From Rhizophlyctis rosea (lineage: Eukaryota; Chytridiomycota; Chytridiomycetes; Rhizophlyctidales; Rhizophlyctidaceae): a stretch of 64,000 nucleotides of DNA. The notes under the pieces are model-generated. The model saw only the letters and a program-made list of their open reading frames with translations, made no database searches and had not been told where the DNA came from. A program made the translations under genes and the position numbers. Positions 35,249 to 52,416 of this stretch are shown piece after piece. The stretch's first letter is position 1. The number at the start of each line of letters is the position of its first letter. Location of the stretch: the NCBI GenBank assembly GCA_027596075.1, contig JADGJC010000011.1:62001-126000 (forward strand). Direction: 5' to 3'.

Positions 35249-35904
35249 GACGGATGGAGGTATGAGTTGTTAGACCGAGGTAGTAGGGGGGCAAGTGGTG
35301 TGCAGATCTACAGGATGCTAGTGTGTTATGGGAGTGGGGACGCCTCGAGAGCAGTGATAAAAATAGCAATTACGACGTCATGTCAAGTGGGAAAGGTCGT
35401 GCAACTTGAGAGAGGACCAACGTGCTTGCGGCTTGGCGGCTGATGTGGCTGACTCCATCACACAGATGATCATTGGTCGCTTTGATGGCACGTGGCATGC
35501 AAGTCTATTTTGAATTACGTAAGACGGCTTTGCTTGAATTAATTGTCGGGCCGTCCGGTCCGTTCGGCTAACATAAAAGGAGGCTTTGCTCTCCTTTCTT
35601 GGTCACACGCGGGGTAACATCTGCAACATCCCGCTTATTCTTCTCTCCAGACCCCAAACTCTCCCCACGCGTCAAAACCTTGTTCCGATTGTTGTCAACT
35701 TTGGACTTGCTTTCGCTCAATAAAACTGTCATTGACGTCAAACCTCCTTCGGCTCCAGCAGCCAAAGCTCGTTTGTCCGTCGTTTCGGGGCTTCGTTTTG
35801 GCCAGTTTCATGGACGTTAGGAAGTTTCATCGCAAAACCAATCGCAACTACTGTGCAAAAGGAACTTATCGTACATTACAGATACTAGCAATACCTAACT
35901 CAAA
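35249..35904. other. Divergent promoter region of HIS1 and P450
   Basis: 656 bp. A TATA-like acataaaagg at about 35571-35580 is oriented toward the P450 gene. Small open frames here have no conserved features. Confidence 0.4.
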
Positions 35905-37644
35905 ATGGCCAATGCAACAATAGATGCCATTACCGCCGCGCTTCAACACCCCCTATCCTCTCCACCCATACGTACTATCCTCAACCGTCTCCAAGATCCA
36001 ACCGTCATTACATCCCTAACCGCCGTGTCCCTCTCCTACTTCATCTACACCAATTTCTTCAAAAACCCAAAAACGAACGCGAAAGAGTTCACAAAGGGAT
36101 CCACTCCCATCCTCGGCGTCATCCCCTTATTTGCAAAGAACTCTGAGAAAATCTACAATGTGTTTGACGCTGTCTCTGAAGAGTGTGGACCGGTTGGCTT
36201 CATGCGCGTTCTCAACACGCAGATTTACATGATCTCGGATGGGGCGCTCGCGAAGGAGATGTTGACTTCGGTCTTTGACAGGTTAGCCTTTTCGTTGAAT
36301 CTCATTCATTGTGAATGCCTCGGGGTGCATGCGCTTGTATATGGAACGTTCAAGATGGAAATGAATTTCACATTGTGCCCGGCAATGCGCCGCGTCTCAG
36401 CACCGCCTAATTCGGAGTTCTTCTCTTCATACAGATTCGAGCGAGCTTCCTCATTGAAGAAAGGTCTTGGTCGGTTGATTCAGAATCCGGACGTCATCAT
36501 TATGGCGGATGACGACATTTGGCGGAAACACCGCAAAGTGTTGACAAGTTCCATGTCCACCTCCCATCTGCTCAAAAGCATTCCCCAAATCAATAGCACC
36601 TTGGATGATCTTGTGCTCATGTGGGAGAGGGGAAATGTTGGAAAGGACATAGTGGTAGATGTGCAGAAGGATATGTCCGGCGTTGCCCTTGAAGCGCTTT
36701 GCCGAGCCCTTCTCAATGTCAAATTTGACGTCTTCAACATCACAGGGGACGCGAAATACGGAAACGCTAGTCACCATGTCGAAGCGTTCGCACGTGGGAT
36801 TGAGAAGCGTGTTGGGAAGTTGGAGATTCAGAAGGCATTCATGAAGGATGATTTCTCACCCAGCGTAAAGGCCCTCAAAGACTTGATGAAGGAGTTGATA
36901 GATGAAAAGAGGGCAGCTGTTGCCAAACGTGGCTCGGCAAAGGCAAACGACAGCGAAGTTGATGTCATCGAAACCCTAGTCACCTACCCAGACGGCTTGA
37001 ATGACAAAGACCTTATTGATGAACTCCTCATCTTCTTCATTGCCGGACACGAAACCTCCGCCAACACTATGGCTACAACCCTCAAACTCCTCGCCGAAAA
37101 CCCGCCCTACCAACAAAGAGTCTATGATGAACTCGTCGAACACCTCGGTATCGACCCAACCACCAGACGCGCAAAATATCCCACCACAAACGAAGAAATT
37201 TCCCGCCTGAAATTCCTTGACGCCTGCATCAAAGAAGCCCTCCGCCTCCACCCCGTCGCCGGCCAAGTCGCTCGCCGGACCCGCGTCCCCGTCACCCTCG
37301 GCAGCGGTGCAAACACGTACACCATCCCGGAAGGTTTTGATGTCATGGTCAATATTCGCCATATCCATCGCAGCCCTAAACACTGGTCAGATCCCCTGGA
37401 ATTCAAGCCCGAACGGTGGCTGGACCCCGAGACGAGCAAGAACCCGCATTACCTGCCTTTTGCGCATGGCCCGCAGTTGTGTTTGGGGATGCGATGGGCA
37501 AATATCGAAATGCGGTTGACGGTTGCCAGGGTTGTTGGGAGGTATGGATTGGAGATGGTGCCGGGGCAGGTGTTTGAGGAGAAGATGGTGATGACCATTG
37601 GGTTCAAGGACGGAATCAAAGTGAAGTTGACTCCCAGAGTTTGA
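35905..37644 (+). CDS. Cytochrome P450 monooxygenase
   Basis: A heme-thiolate monooxygenase with an N-terminal membrane segment (ITSLTAVSLSYFIYTNFF), so probably ER-anchored. Landmarks are the I-helix oxygen-binding motif FFIAGHETSANT, the K-helix ExxR in IKEALRLHP, the PERF-type FKPERWLDP, and the heme loop FAHGPQLCLG with the Cys ligand. One intron (36282-36434, 153 bp) has no stop and keeps the frame, so the reading frame runs through it. Removing it joins DR to FERASSL and gives 528 residues, a usual P450 length. The substrate cannot be told, and the subfamily needs a P450 nomenclature search. No clustered biosynthetic genes are adjacent. Confidence 0.93.
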   Translation: MANATIDAITAALQHPLSSPPIRTILNRLQDPTVITSLTAVSLSYFIYTNFFKNPKTNAKEFTKGSTPILGVIPLFAKNSEKIYNVFDAVSEECGPVGFMRVLNTQIYMISDGALAKEMLTSVFDRLAFSLNLIHCECLGVHALVYGTFKMEMNFTLCPAMRRVSAPPNSEFFSSYRFERASSLKKGLGRLIQNPDVIIMADDDIWRKHRKVLTSSMSTSHLLKSIPQINSTLDDLVLMWERGNVGKDIVVDVQKDMSGVALEALCRALLNVKFDVFNITGDAKYGNASHHVEAFARGIEKRVGKLEIQKAFMKDDFSPSVKALKDLMKELIDEKRAAVAKRGSAKANDSEVDVIETLVTYPDGLNDKDLIDELLIFFIAGHETSANTMATTLKLLAENPPYQQRVYDELVEHLGIDPTTRRAKYPTTNEEISRLKFLDACIKEALRLHPVAGQVARRTRVPVTLGSGANTYTIPEGFDVMVNIRHIHRSPKHWSDPLEFKPERWLDPETSKNPHYLPFAHGPQLCLGMRWANIEMRLTVARVVGRYGLEMVPGQVFEEKMVMTIGFKDGIKVKLTPRV

Positions 37645-38149
37645 TGATATAGATTTTTGGAGGGCATTAGGGAGATGAAGAGTTGCAAACCCCTAGCGAG
37701 CGTGATGTTGGGAAACTGGAGAGGTGAAGGTCACTTTCGCAGTTCCACCTCTTTTGTATGTGTGCGGGGGATGTGGTCCCGATCATGTGATTCGATATAT
37801 GTATGTATATGGCTGATGCACTTTGAGAGGTAAACACAATTTTTAGTGTGATAGTCGTAAAGTGCGAGTCCACGGAAGTGTTATTACACACATTTACCAG
37901 GAGAAGGTTGGTTGAGAAAAAGCTGCAAATGGACCCTGATGACATGAAGTCTGCGCCACACCACCCCTTGCCATGCCCAGGCGCCGGCCCAAAAGACCTC
38001 TGCAATGCATCCTTCCCTTTTCATTTGTTTCCCACGCTTTCCACCACTCGATCAGCTCTGTTCACAGCAACAACACTGAAGGGCGCAAAAATCACCTTCT
38101 GGTACGAAACAATCACCTATCAACGAACAAGAAAACCTATCCAAAAAAG
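37645..38149. other. Intergenic between P450 and F-box-like gene
   Basis: 505 bp, containing the P450 3' flank and the promoter of the next gene. The frame of the next gene stays open upstream to 37973, but that extension looks like 5' leader. Confidence 0.4.
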
Positions 38150-39442
38150 ATGCTAGCCGTCCAAACCCTAGCCGACATCCTCCTCGTCCTTTTCGCTCAC
38201 CCGAACGTTTCCGTCGCCGACCTTCTGAAGTGCGAACGCATTTGCAAGCAGTGGTGCATCCTGATCCGGTCGAATCAGAATCAGATATGGAGGCAGAAAC
38301 TTGTTGACGGGTTTCCGGAGGGGTGTGTTCCGGTTCGGTATGGGAACGAGGTTTGGCGGGATGTGACGACTTTGTGGTGGGCTTGGAGGCGGCCGTGGGC
38401 ATCAGCAGACGGGACGGTGGTGGAAACGGACGTGGCGGTCGGAGAGGTTGGGGTCTCGGAGACGTTGAAGAGGAGGAGTGATGGGGTCATTAGAGATATG
38501 GTTGCTGTATACCAAATCTCCTTGGGCTCAACCACACAGGGGTTACGTCCAGACGGCCAAGTGATCATCGCACCTTCGCCACCCAAACATACGTACGTCG
38601 ATATTGCGTTTACCGAAACCCAGTCCAACGCTCGTCCAATCACAAACATCGCAGGCCGTCCCGATATGGTACGGACCACCATCATAGCAACCCTACCCGG
38701 CCATGATCCTGAGGGCGACATCGTTCTTGAAGATTGGGACACAGGCACCCTTATTGGGCAATTTCCTTCCGATCCTGCCATCGAAACGGTTTGCGGATCT
38801 CAAATCACACTTGCCGGCAATGGCATCCATATCGCATCAATCAAAGATACCTCCCCTTTCACGATTTCGAGTCAACACGTAACGCATGCTATCAATGAAA
38901 CCGTTCTGGCCTACCTAGCCACCGTCGAAAGCGCCCTGGGCCCCCGTCATGATCTCGTGTTGTTACGGCTGGCCGACAAATCACGCATTGCGTCATTCGC
39001 ATTTCCTGAAGAAGTCGTATATCATGACTTTTGGATCACCAGGTTCAATGTGTTCCTGCTATGTGAAACCGAATGCTTGGTGTTTGACCTGAAGCTGCAT
39101 CTCCTTCACAAGCTTCCGGCCGACGTCAACTTCCAGGGTGAAGAGAGCTCAATATCTAGAGTATTCGACTGGGGGATTGTGTTGGATCCATATGTTAGTG
39201 GTGGTGTAGAAAATGTTCTGCTCGTGGCGGATCCAAAGGTTAGAAAGTACACGCGGGTTGTTGTCCCTTATAAGGGCTCTGTCTTAGAACGGGGGCAGCA
39301 GAATCCTCCCGCAAATCCTGGGTATTATTTTGCTACTATGGAATATCCTTTGAATGACGGTGGGAGCAGGACCGGTGCGGGAGGCGTTCTGCGGCATTAT
39401 TGGCGAGAATTGAAGGTGCAGACGGAGGCTTTAGGCGAGTAG
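38150..39442 (+). CDS. F-box-like protein, function unknown
   Basis: A single-exon protein of 430 residues. The N-terminal ~50 residues (DILLVLFAHPNVSVADLLKCERICKQW, then IRSNQNQIWRQKL) have the F-box pattern of leucine-spaced helices followed by Cys-Lys-x-Trp and a Trp-containing helix. This suggests a substrate adaptor of an SCF ubiquitin ligase. The rest has no repeat type I can name, though beta-rich spacing would allow a propeller-like fold. I chose the ATG at 38150 because the F-box starts right after it; an in-frame ATG at 37973 would add 59 residues of low-complexity leader. It converges on a second F-box-like gene. Confidence 0.7.
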   Translation: MLAVQTLADILLVLFAHPNVSVADLLKCERICKQWCILIRSNQNQIWRQKLVDGFPEGCVPVRYGNEVWRDVTTLWWAWRRPWASADGTVVETDVAVGEVGVSETLKRRSDGVIRDMVAVYQISLGSTTQGLRPDGQVIIAPSPPKHTYVDIAFTETQSNARPITNIAGRPDMVRTTIIATLPGHDPEGDIVLEDWDTGTLIGQFPSDPAIETVCGSQITLAGNGIHIASIKDTSPFTISSQHVTHAINETVLAYLATVESALGPRHDLVLLRLADKSRIASFAFPEEVVYHDFWITRFNVFLLCETECLVFDLKLHLLHKLPADVNFQGEESSISRVFDWGIVLDPYVSGGVENVLLVADPKVRKYTRVVVPYKGSVLERGQQNPPANPGYYFATMEYPLNDGGSRTGAGGVLRHYWRELKVQTEALGE

Positions 39443-39958
39443 ATAGAATATAGGGATCTGCCAGAGATAGCAATGGATGTAAAGCTATTTGTACGGTTAC
39501 CCCAGTTGCGTTGCATGATTCCTTAATACCAGTCGATTGTCGGATCTCACCTCTGGATACTTATGATCAACTGACAACCAGCACGAGCATTGGATAAGCT
39601 TTAGTCGAAAATCATGTCCTTGTGGCGTAAACTTTGGACGTGAGCTGGCATGATTGCCTGCCGGCATAATTGCACAATTGCTTTCTCATACCACCGATGA
39701 CGGTATGGGCATTCTACACGTATCTATATCCGCCAATTAGTCAAGCCTCACGAAGATAAATGTTGACCTGTCTTCAAATTCTTATATTGTTGAACATAGG
39801 GGCTGCCATCTTATACTTTAAACACCCCCAGTGGTTCGGCTGATGTCTACCCAAAACTACAACTACGTTTTGCACCCATGAAGGTATCCATCCTACAACC
39901 GATCTGCGTGGCTTCCTCCCCATGCATGCATCCTCCCTGCCTCTCCACATCAGCTGCA
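39443..39958. other. Intergenic between convergent F-box-like genes
   Basis: 516 bp. Nothing was recognised beyond 3' flanks. Confidence 0.45.
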
Positions 39959-41311
39959 TCAGCCGTGCTTCCCTGGACCAACCTCGTCCATGATCCACTC
40001 TACAAGTCCAATCAACCGCTCCGGTGCAAAGCCTTCCCGTTTCCTGTACCTCTCCAAAAACTCAATGCATTCCTCATATTCAGGCCGCCACCCGATCCTC
40101 CCCTCCTTGATCCATCCTTCTAAACTAGCAAAATAATCTGGCTCGCACCTGGCATATCCCCCAGCTTGTACGAGGACTGTTGCTATTAGACTATATAACT
40201 CCCTGGTCTTTTCGCTTGACGTAGAGTATTTGACAAGAGCCCCAACTGCAACACCCCATCCTTCTATGTCTTTACCCCGCCGCATTAGGCTACCGGCATC
40301 ACGTCTCAACGTACTAGGTTCAACCTCTGCACCTTGAGCGATTAGCGACTCGATGTCTGATAGCAACATGGAGTTCCGAATGGCGTAGCGAAGGGTGTTA
40401 TATTTAAGGTTATCGGTGAGGGTACATTGTGAATGGACGTGCGGGCAAATGATCATCAAGGATCCGAAGGAGGAGTTGAAGCATGATGCCCGTTGGAAAG
40501 TGTTTTTTGCAAGCTTGTCGAACTTCAGTCGGTCACATATTGGAGCACGGTCATAGATAGTCTTCAGGAAAGGCACCAAGTGAGTGGCGGTGAGGAGGGT
40601 GACGAAATGTGGGAGGAGATCTGAAAGGTTGATGAAAGGCTCCACGCCGCGATGTTTCACCACAAATCGGAAGTCGTGGAGATATGCAATGCATGACTCT
40701 TTCTTGAGGTTGTCCGGATGCAATGCATGCTCTAAGTATACGCTTATTGGGAAGAGCTCCTCCTCCATCATCTGTTTGATGTCGCTGTCATGCTGCTGGC
40801 GTTTGGGGTACACATTATTGACGTAGTCGAACATCCATAGAAAGCGTTGCAGGCTAGGGGGCATTTGGGGTGGGAGCGCTCGTGGGTTGTAGCTGAAGTA
40901 CCCTGCTTTGTGAGCATTGGGTAAAGATGGATACCACTCCGAGCGCTTGACGAGGATTCTTCCCAAAAGAGGAGGGAAGTTTGGTTCGAACTTTACAAGC
41001 GCCAGGAAGTGCTCGACGTAAAAGAAAGGCGGTTTGGGTCCTGCAAGTATTGCATCCACCACTGCACCATCGCTGTGAAGAGCCCAAAGTGGAAAGTGTG
41101 CAAGCGATGCTATTGCATGATAAGGAGGGGCTGAACGGAGCAGAAGGACGACGGTGGTCGGATTATGGAGTAGGCGGTAAAGGCGGCGGCAGGTGCGTTC
41201 CAGGTTGTAAATTGATGATAGGGGGACGTGTTGAGTGAGGTAAAGGAGCACATCATCGTCAACGGTGGTGAGCAGAGGCGGAGGTGTCTCCAGTTCAGCA
41301 GAGGTCGACAT
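39959..41311 (-). CDS. F-box-like protein with unknown C-terminal region
   Basis: A single-exon protein of 450 residues from MSTSAELETPPPLL. Residues ~12-50 (TTVDDDVLLYLTQHVPLSSIYNLERTCRRLYRLL, read in pieces) fit an F-box: VDDDVLLYLTQ then LERTCRRLYRLL. The long C-terminal part is helical with a few ankyrin-reminiscent pieces (DIESLIAQGAEV), but no regular repeats that I can confirm. A role as ubiquitin-ligase adaptor is inferred only from the F-box-like start. The frame stays open upstream to 41584; that extension is Cys/Ser-rich, lacks conservation and would overlap the promoter of the divergent oxygenase gene, so I reject it as coding. Confidence 0.65.
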   Translation of the reverse strand: MSTSAELETPPPLLTTVDDDVLLYLTQHVPLSSIYNLERTCRRLYRLLHNPTTVVLLLRSAPPYHAIASLAHFPLWALHSDGAVVDAILAGPKPPFFYVEHFLALVKFEPNFPPLLGRILVKRSEWYPSLPNAHKAGYFSYNPRALPPQMPPSLQRFLWMFDYVNNVYPKRQQHDSDIKQMMEEELFPISVYLEHALHPDNLKKESCIAYLHDFRFVVKHRGVEPFINLSDLLPHFVTLLTATHLVPFLKTIYDRAPICDRLKFDKLAKNTFQRASCFNSSFGSLMIICPHVHSQCTLTDNLKYNTLRYAIRNSMLLSDIESLIAQGAEVEPSTLRRDAGSLMRRGKDIEGWGVAVGALVKYSTSSEKTRELYSLIATVLVQAGGYARCEPDYFASLEGWIKEGRIGWRPEYEECIEFLERYRKREGFAPERLIGLVEWIMDEVGPGKHG

Positions 41312-41722
41312 ATTCAATGATGATAGTCCAAAACACGACGGAGAAATTGTCTGTACGCAAGTGCTTCGTCCTTCTAGTAGTGCACTGTAAGAGCCTCGTT
41401 GCATCGGCAATAAGGACTTGGACTTACCGCTGGCAACGTCGAAGTGGACTTTTGGCGAGTGTGAATGAGGAGCAGAGCAAGTTGAAGTTGTGTTTGAGCA
41501 GCAGTTAACTTTGGAAGGATATAAGATGGGCGCTTCAAGGCATCTCGCACATTTTACCCCAAAGGGCAGGGAAAGGCGCAGCAAAGATACGCAGCTTCAT
41601 CTGCTTTCCGAAATCCTTTCTCTCCCTGCCCAACCAACAAGTTTCACCTCCACCAATTTTTCTCCCTTTCAAATTATCACCTCACACCGAACACTTCAAG
41701 AACAAATTCAATAACCTCCAAA
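41312..41722. other. Divergent promoter region
   Basis: 411 bp between the F-box-like and 2OG-oxygenase genes. It is pyrimidine-rich on the plus strand near the oxygenase start. Confidence 0.45.
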
Positions 41723-42568
41723 ATGTCAAAGGGCAAGAAAGGGCAAACCAAACAGGTCAAGCAACAGCAACCAGACACTTCCACCACACAAACCGGAAAA
41801 GCCGCCGACAATTTACAAACAAACCGCCCACTCCGCACCACCCCACAAACATGGCCTCATATTACCGCAAAAGAACTCACCCTAACTGACCTCGACCCAA
41901 CCGCATGGATATACACTATCGACTCTTTTCTCAGCCCAAAAGAATGCACCCTCCTCCTTGACACCTGGACCTCTCACCATGCTATGACCACCCTTGCCGA
42001 ACCCCGCACCCGCTCCACCGCAGAACGTTTCAACGACTATGTTCGAATCATCGATGAGTCGCTATCAGACCTGATATGGAATTCCACTGGCCTAAAAGAG
42101 CTGGTCACTACCCACCCCAATACATCAACGTACACGGTCGGCCGGCAAGAGTTGCACCCCGTCGGACTGAATACCACATGGTATGGGCAAAAGAAGTAAA
42201 CTCTTGCACTCTGAGGCTCACCCCGGTTTTATGAATCCAGGCGTCTATACCGCTACACAGAATCAAACCGTTTCGGCCCACATTACGACCAAACAGCCAA
42301 AGACCCTTCATATCCAACCCGCTTGGGCGGCTTCACCCTTCTACTCTACCTCTCTGGTAGCACCCCGGAAAACCCTGACGCACTTGTCGGTGGCGAAACA
42401 ACATTTTACAAAGGGAAAGTGGGCAAGCTCACACAACCCATGGCAATTGCACCGGTTCTGGGAATGGCACTTCTACACGCACAAGGGGATCGATGTCTGA
42501 TGCATGAGGGATCTACTGTGAAGAAGGGTATCAAGTGGTTGATGAGGTCCGATGTTATGTACGCATAG
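41723..42568 (+). CDS. 2-oxoglutarate/Fe(II)-dependent oxygenase (prolyl-4-hydroxylase-like)
   Basis: A 261-residue protein in two exons (41723-42180, 42241-42568). After a Lys/Gln/Thr-rich N-terminal tail it shows WIYTIDSFLSPKECTLLL, ERFNDYVRI, LNTTW/RLYRYTESNRFGPHYD (His and Asp iron ligands), GGFTLLLYLSG, GGETTFY, and the distal ligand His with the 2OG-binding Lys in LLHAQGD, LMHEGSTVKKGIKW and LMRSDVMYA. All catalytic residues are present, so it should be an active hydroxylase. Similar fungal and algal proteins are annotated as P4H-like oxygenases. There is no signal peptide, so it probably acts in the cytosol or nucleus. The substrate is unknown. Confidence 0.88.
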
Positions 42569-42919
42569 ATAGGAAGCTAGAACTCTGCTGCCAATAGGTA
42601 GTAAATGGTGCAACGCCAACTGTCTGCGACCCACTGCGCATTGCAAACGTATCTGTACAACATTGTATGTAGGCATGTAAATCCTGTAAATGACGTCAAT
42701 AGACCAAAACGCATGTACTGAAGTGGTTGACTGTAAGTACAGGAAGGTGGAGCCCACATAGCAGAATGTTCCACATCACAATAAGCAAGACATATCCTCA
42801 AGAAGACTCCAATGATTTTGAATGTACCCTGAACATGAGTCAATAAGACTCTTCCAATCATATTACACGCGCCAACTTGTTAACACCTTGAATCGCATGA
42901 TACATAACTCCCTCCCCAA
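42569..42919. other. Intergenic between convergent genes
   Basis: 351 bp of 3' flanks. Nothing else was recognised. Confidence 0.45.
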
Positions 42920-46262
<3,343 letters not shown>

Positions 46263-47045
46263 TTTTTGGATTGTCGGATATCAAACAGCAAGGGGTGGTA
46301 AAAATGACAGGTTTGGTGGATTATGTGTGAGATTGCAGAGCCCGGAAATAATAAAGTTTAGGCAGTGACGAAGAAACCTGCTGTTATGCTTCTCACTTCG
46401 AGGAAGCTCGCCGCACAGCCTCTGTTGTCAAGTTTCCTCAGGTCGAGTGCAGAAGAACAACTGGAAAATGACAAGCGATAAGTAAAAGTCCAAGGATCAG
46501 CCTGTCTCCGCACAAACTTTAGCGACAACCATACCTGCCTTCCACCGACGAAAATCAAACTAGTTTATGTGGTATGCTTGTCAGTATTAACAAGTCAGCA
46601 CAGCAGATGGCACGATTGTGCACCTTTGCCTAGTTGGATAGGTGGAGTCGCCAATGGAGTTTGTCGGGGTGGGAGAATTGAGTTGGAGTTGGTGCTCGGG
46701 CTTCTGTTGTGAACTGCGCTTCGTCATTGTCTGGAAACAGCTGCTAAAACGCGATAATATCTGTTATCTACTGATTGATACCATCAGTTTAGCCAGTCTT
46801 GTTTACGAGGTGGCGCAGTTGACCAATGCTCCCTCCATCAGTTCCGTCTGCCATGCCAGTCGCTCTTCCAGATTTCTGTTATTTTTCCCAGACGATTGTT
46901 TCCCAGAGTTTGTAAATATTTCGAGAGCATTAAGCTCAATAAGCGGGCGTCAATAGAAACTCCTCAGTATAGGAGGTAGCCCCCCGGAACAGAACCTACT
47001 GGTTGCGTGTATTTCAGAGATTCACATTCATCTTGTTCGCATTCC
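46263..47045. other. Divergent promoter region of PRP4 and AFG2
   Basis: 783 bp. A plus-strand 31-codon frame at 46386-46481 starts MLLTSRKLAAQPLL like a mitochondrial presequence, but I could not connect it to a second exon. Otherwise no gene was recognised. Confidence 0.4.
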
Positions 47046-50449
<3,404 letters not shown>

Positions 50450-50598
50450 GGCAGTGGCTGAAATGTGCGCCGATTGCAGAAAGGAATATACCATATGCTC
50501 CAGCTTGCTTGTGGGCAAGCTTAGGCACATACTCTCTGATAGCAATGATCATGGGGGATCGGAAGCGACCTGGAGAGGTTCGGCATATCCATAGCCAT

Positions 50599-52416
50599 TT
50601 ACCGAGCAGCACCCTCCAATTTTATTAGATCCGTTTTCACATCATCATTCTTTGGATCAAGAGCCAACGCCTGTTCATAATCACCCCTACCACCATCCAT
50701 ATCCCCAGCTGCAACCTTCGCCGCCCCTCGCCTTAGCAACACCTTCAGACCAGCCTTTCGTCTCCGTTCTACCGCTTCAGGAGTGTCTGCCAACTGCGCA
50801 ATAGCCAAATCCTCTTCTTTTTGGAGGAGAGTGAGGACCCGAGTGCAGTCTGTTATGCAGAGGTTTGGTTGCGAAAGTTGCAGGTGGCATGCTGCGCGGT
50901 TGGAGAGGCAGCTGGGGGGACGGGGTTAGAGTGTTTGTGTGGATAACCTGCAGGGAATGACTTACGATATGTTTTCTGGGTCGAGATCGAGCGCTGCTGT
51001 GTAGGCGTTGACTGCTGCTGCGAAATTGCCCTTGCGGTAAAAGTCGTTGCCCTTGTCTTTCAGGAATACAGCTGCCGTGGGCGGTATGCCGGCGTGAGTT
51101 TCAGAACGTGGTGGGTAGGAAAGATTGTAGATGAAGACTCACGATTCTGTTCTTCAATGTTTCGGGCGTCCGATTTCTTCTGTTTGCGGTCGTAAGCTGC
51201 TTGGGCGTCCGCTATTTTGACCCGCCATTTTGCTGAAGGGGTGGGGTTTGGAATGTCAGATGGTGTAGAATGACCGAAGGGGAACATTTTCCTTGTAGCT
51301 AACCATCTTCGCTCTCTCTGGCCGTCTTCGTTGGTATTAGTCCCCGAGATGTAAATGTGATCTCGATTTCTGCATTTGTGGCGCGTGGTGGAGGACGTGC
51401 TTTGCCTGCAAGGTGGAATCGTATCAATGAAACAGAGTGGACGTCGTGTTTGATTGATGAACTACCCACCTTGCATTTGTTCCCGAACCTTGGCCCGTAT
51501 TGCCTCCATGTCAATTCCCGCCTCATCATCCACATCCTCGTCGTCAACCTCATCTTCATCACCAATTTCCGTGATGCCACTGGGTACGTAGGAATTGTCC
51601 ATTGCTTCATCGGCCAGGTCATCATCAGCAAATATTGCTCCTTCCTCCTGCTCTGGGAAGTCTGCTGCCGCGGCAATGTCATTTTGTTCCTCCTCTTCCA
51701 CCGGAGGTGCCGTTTTGATATCCTCTGCCCATTCAGCCAGTGCTGCTTGTGCCTGTCGCTTCTCCTCTTCCTTTAAAGCCGCCACGCGCTCACGCTCTGC
51801 TCGTTCAACCTCGATCTGCTTTTGAACCAGTTGACGCTCCTCGTCCCGTTTTCGGCGCAGTCTCTCCTGCCTTAGCTAAAAAGCGCGTTTACATATCAGC
51901 CTGCGTGAAATCGAAATACATGCGCGCGTAACGTGAATGAGAAGAGAACACATACCTCTTCCTGCCGTTGGTGCGCTTTCTGCTCAGCTTCTGCCCGTCG
52001 CCTTTTCAACTCATCATGATCGCTTATCGTCGTCGTCACTCTGTTCCACAATACGTGCTCTTTCTAAGTGGGGAAAGGGACATCAGCAAAGCACCACATC
52101 CATGTATAGAGAGAGCTGAACTTTACTTTGGTCAACGTAAACTTTACACATCCGTTCCCAACTGCAGCAACCGCGGATTCTGACTCTACTGCAGCATATA
52201 GATTGAGCTCAAAGAAGTATGGTGGAAAATTGACTTTGATATATTCATCGTTTGCTGAGACTATTGTGTCAGAGTCACGGAGTCGTTATGGTGACTCAGT
52301 TAAATGCACCAACCATATACATCAGCTTTGCTCGTGTTCACTCCTTTTAGTGGTATAGTGATGTAAACAGCGTCTGATGACTCAGTCCAAGTGTATTCTT
52401 TTACAACGAGGGGCAT
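50599..52416 (-). CDS. DNAAF4: Axonemal dynein assembly factor DNAAF4 (DYX1C1-like)
   Basis: A cytoplasmic co-chaperone that helps fold and preassemble ciliary dynein arms. The N-terminal CS (p23-like) domain begins MPLVVKEYTWTESSDAVYIT and IPLKGVNTSKADVY, and continues across an intron with YIKVNFPPYFFELNLYAAV (about 52140-52230). A charged coiled-coil middle (KEEEKRQAQAAL, long acidic stretch, VREQMQGG) leads to the family segment PRATNAEIEITFTSRGLIPT and TARESED. The C-terminus carries TPR repeats (DKGNDFYRKGNFAAAVNAY, ALDLDPENI, NRAACHLQLSQPNLCITDC, YEQALALDPKNDDV). The CS-coiled-coil-TPR order and the opening residues match DYX1C1. It implies a motile flagellum, as in chytrid zoospores. 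It diverges from the SWEET gene. Confidence 0.9.

Noticed and set aside
41312..41584. N-terminal extension of the minus-strand F-box-like gene
   Set aside because: The frame is open by chance. The extension has no conserved sequence and occupies the divergent promoter. The ATG at 41311 leads straight into the F-box.
46386..46481. Short plus-strand frame resembling a mitochondrial presequence
   Set aside because: It ends after 31 codons, and no splice donor with a matching downstream exon could be found.
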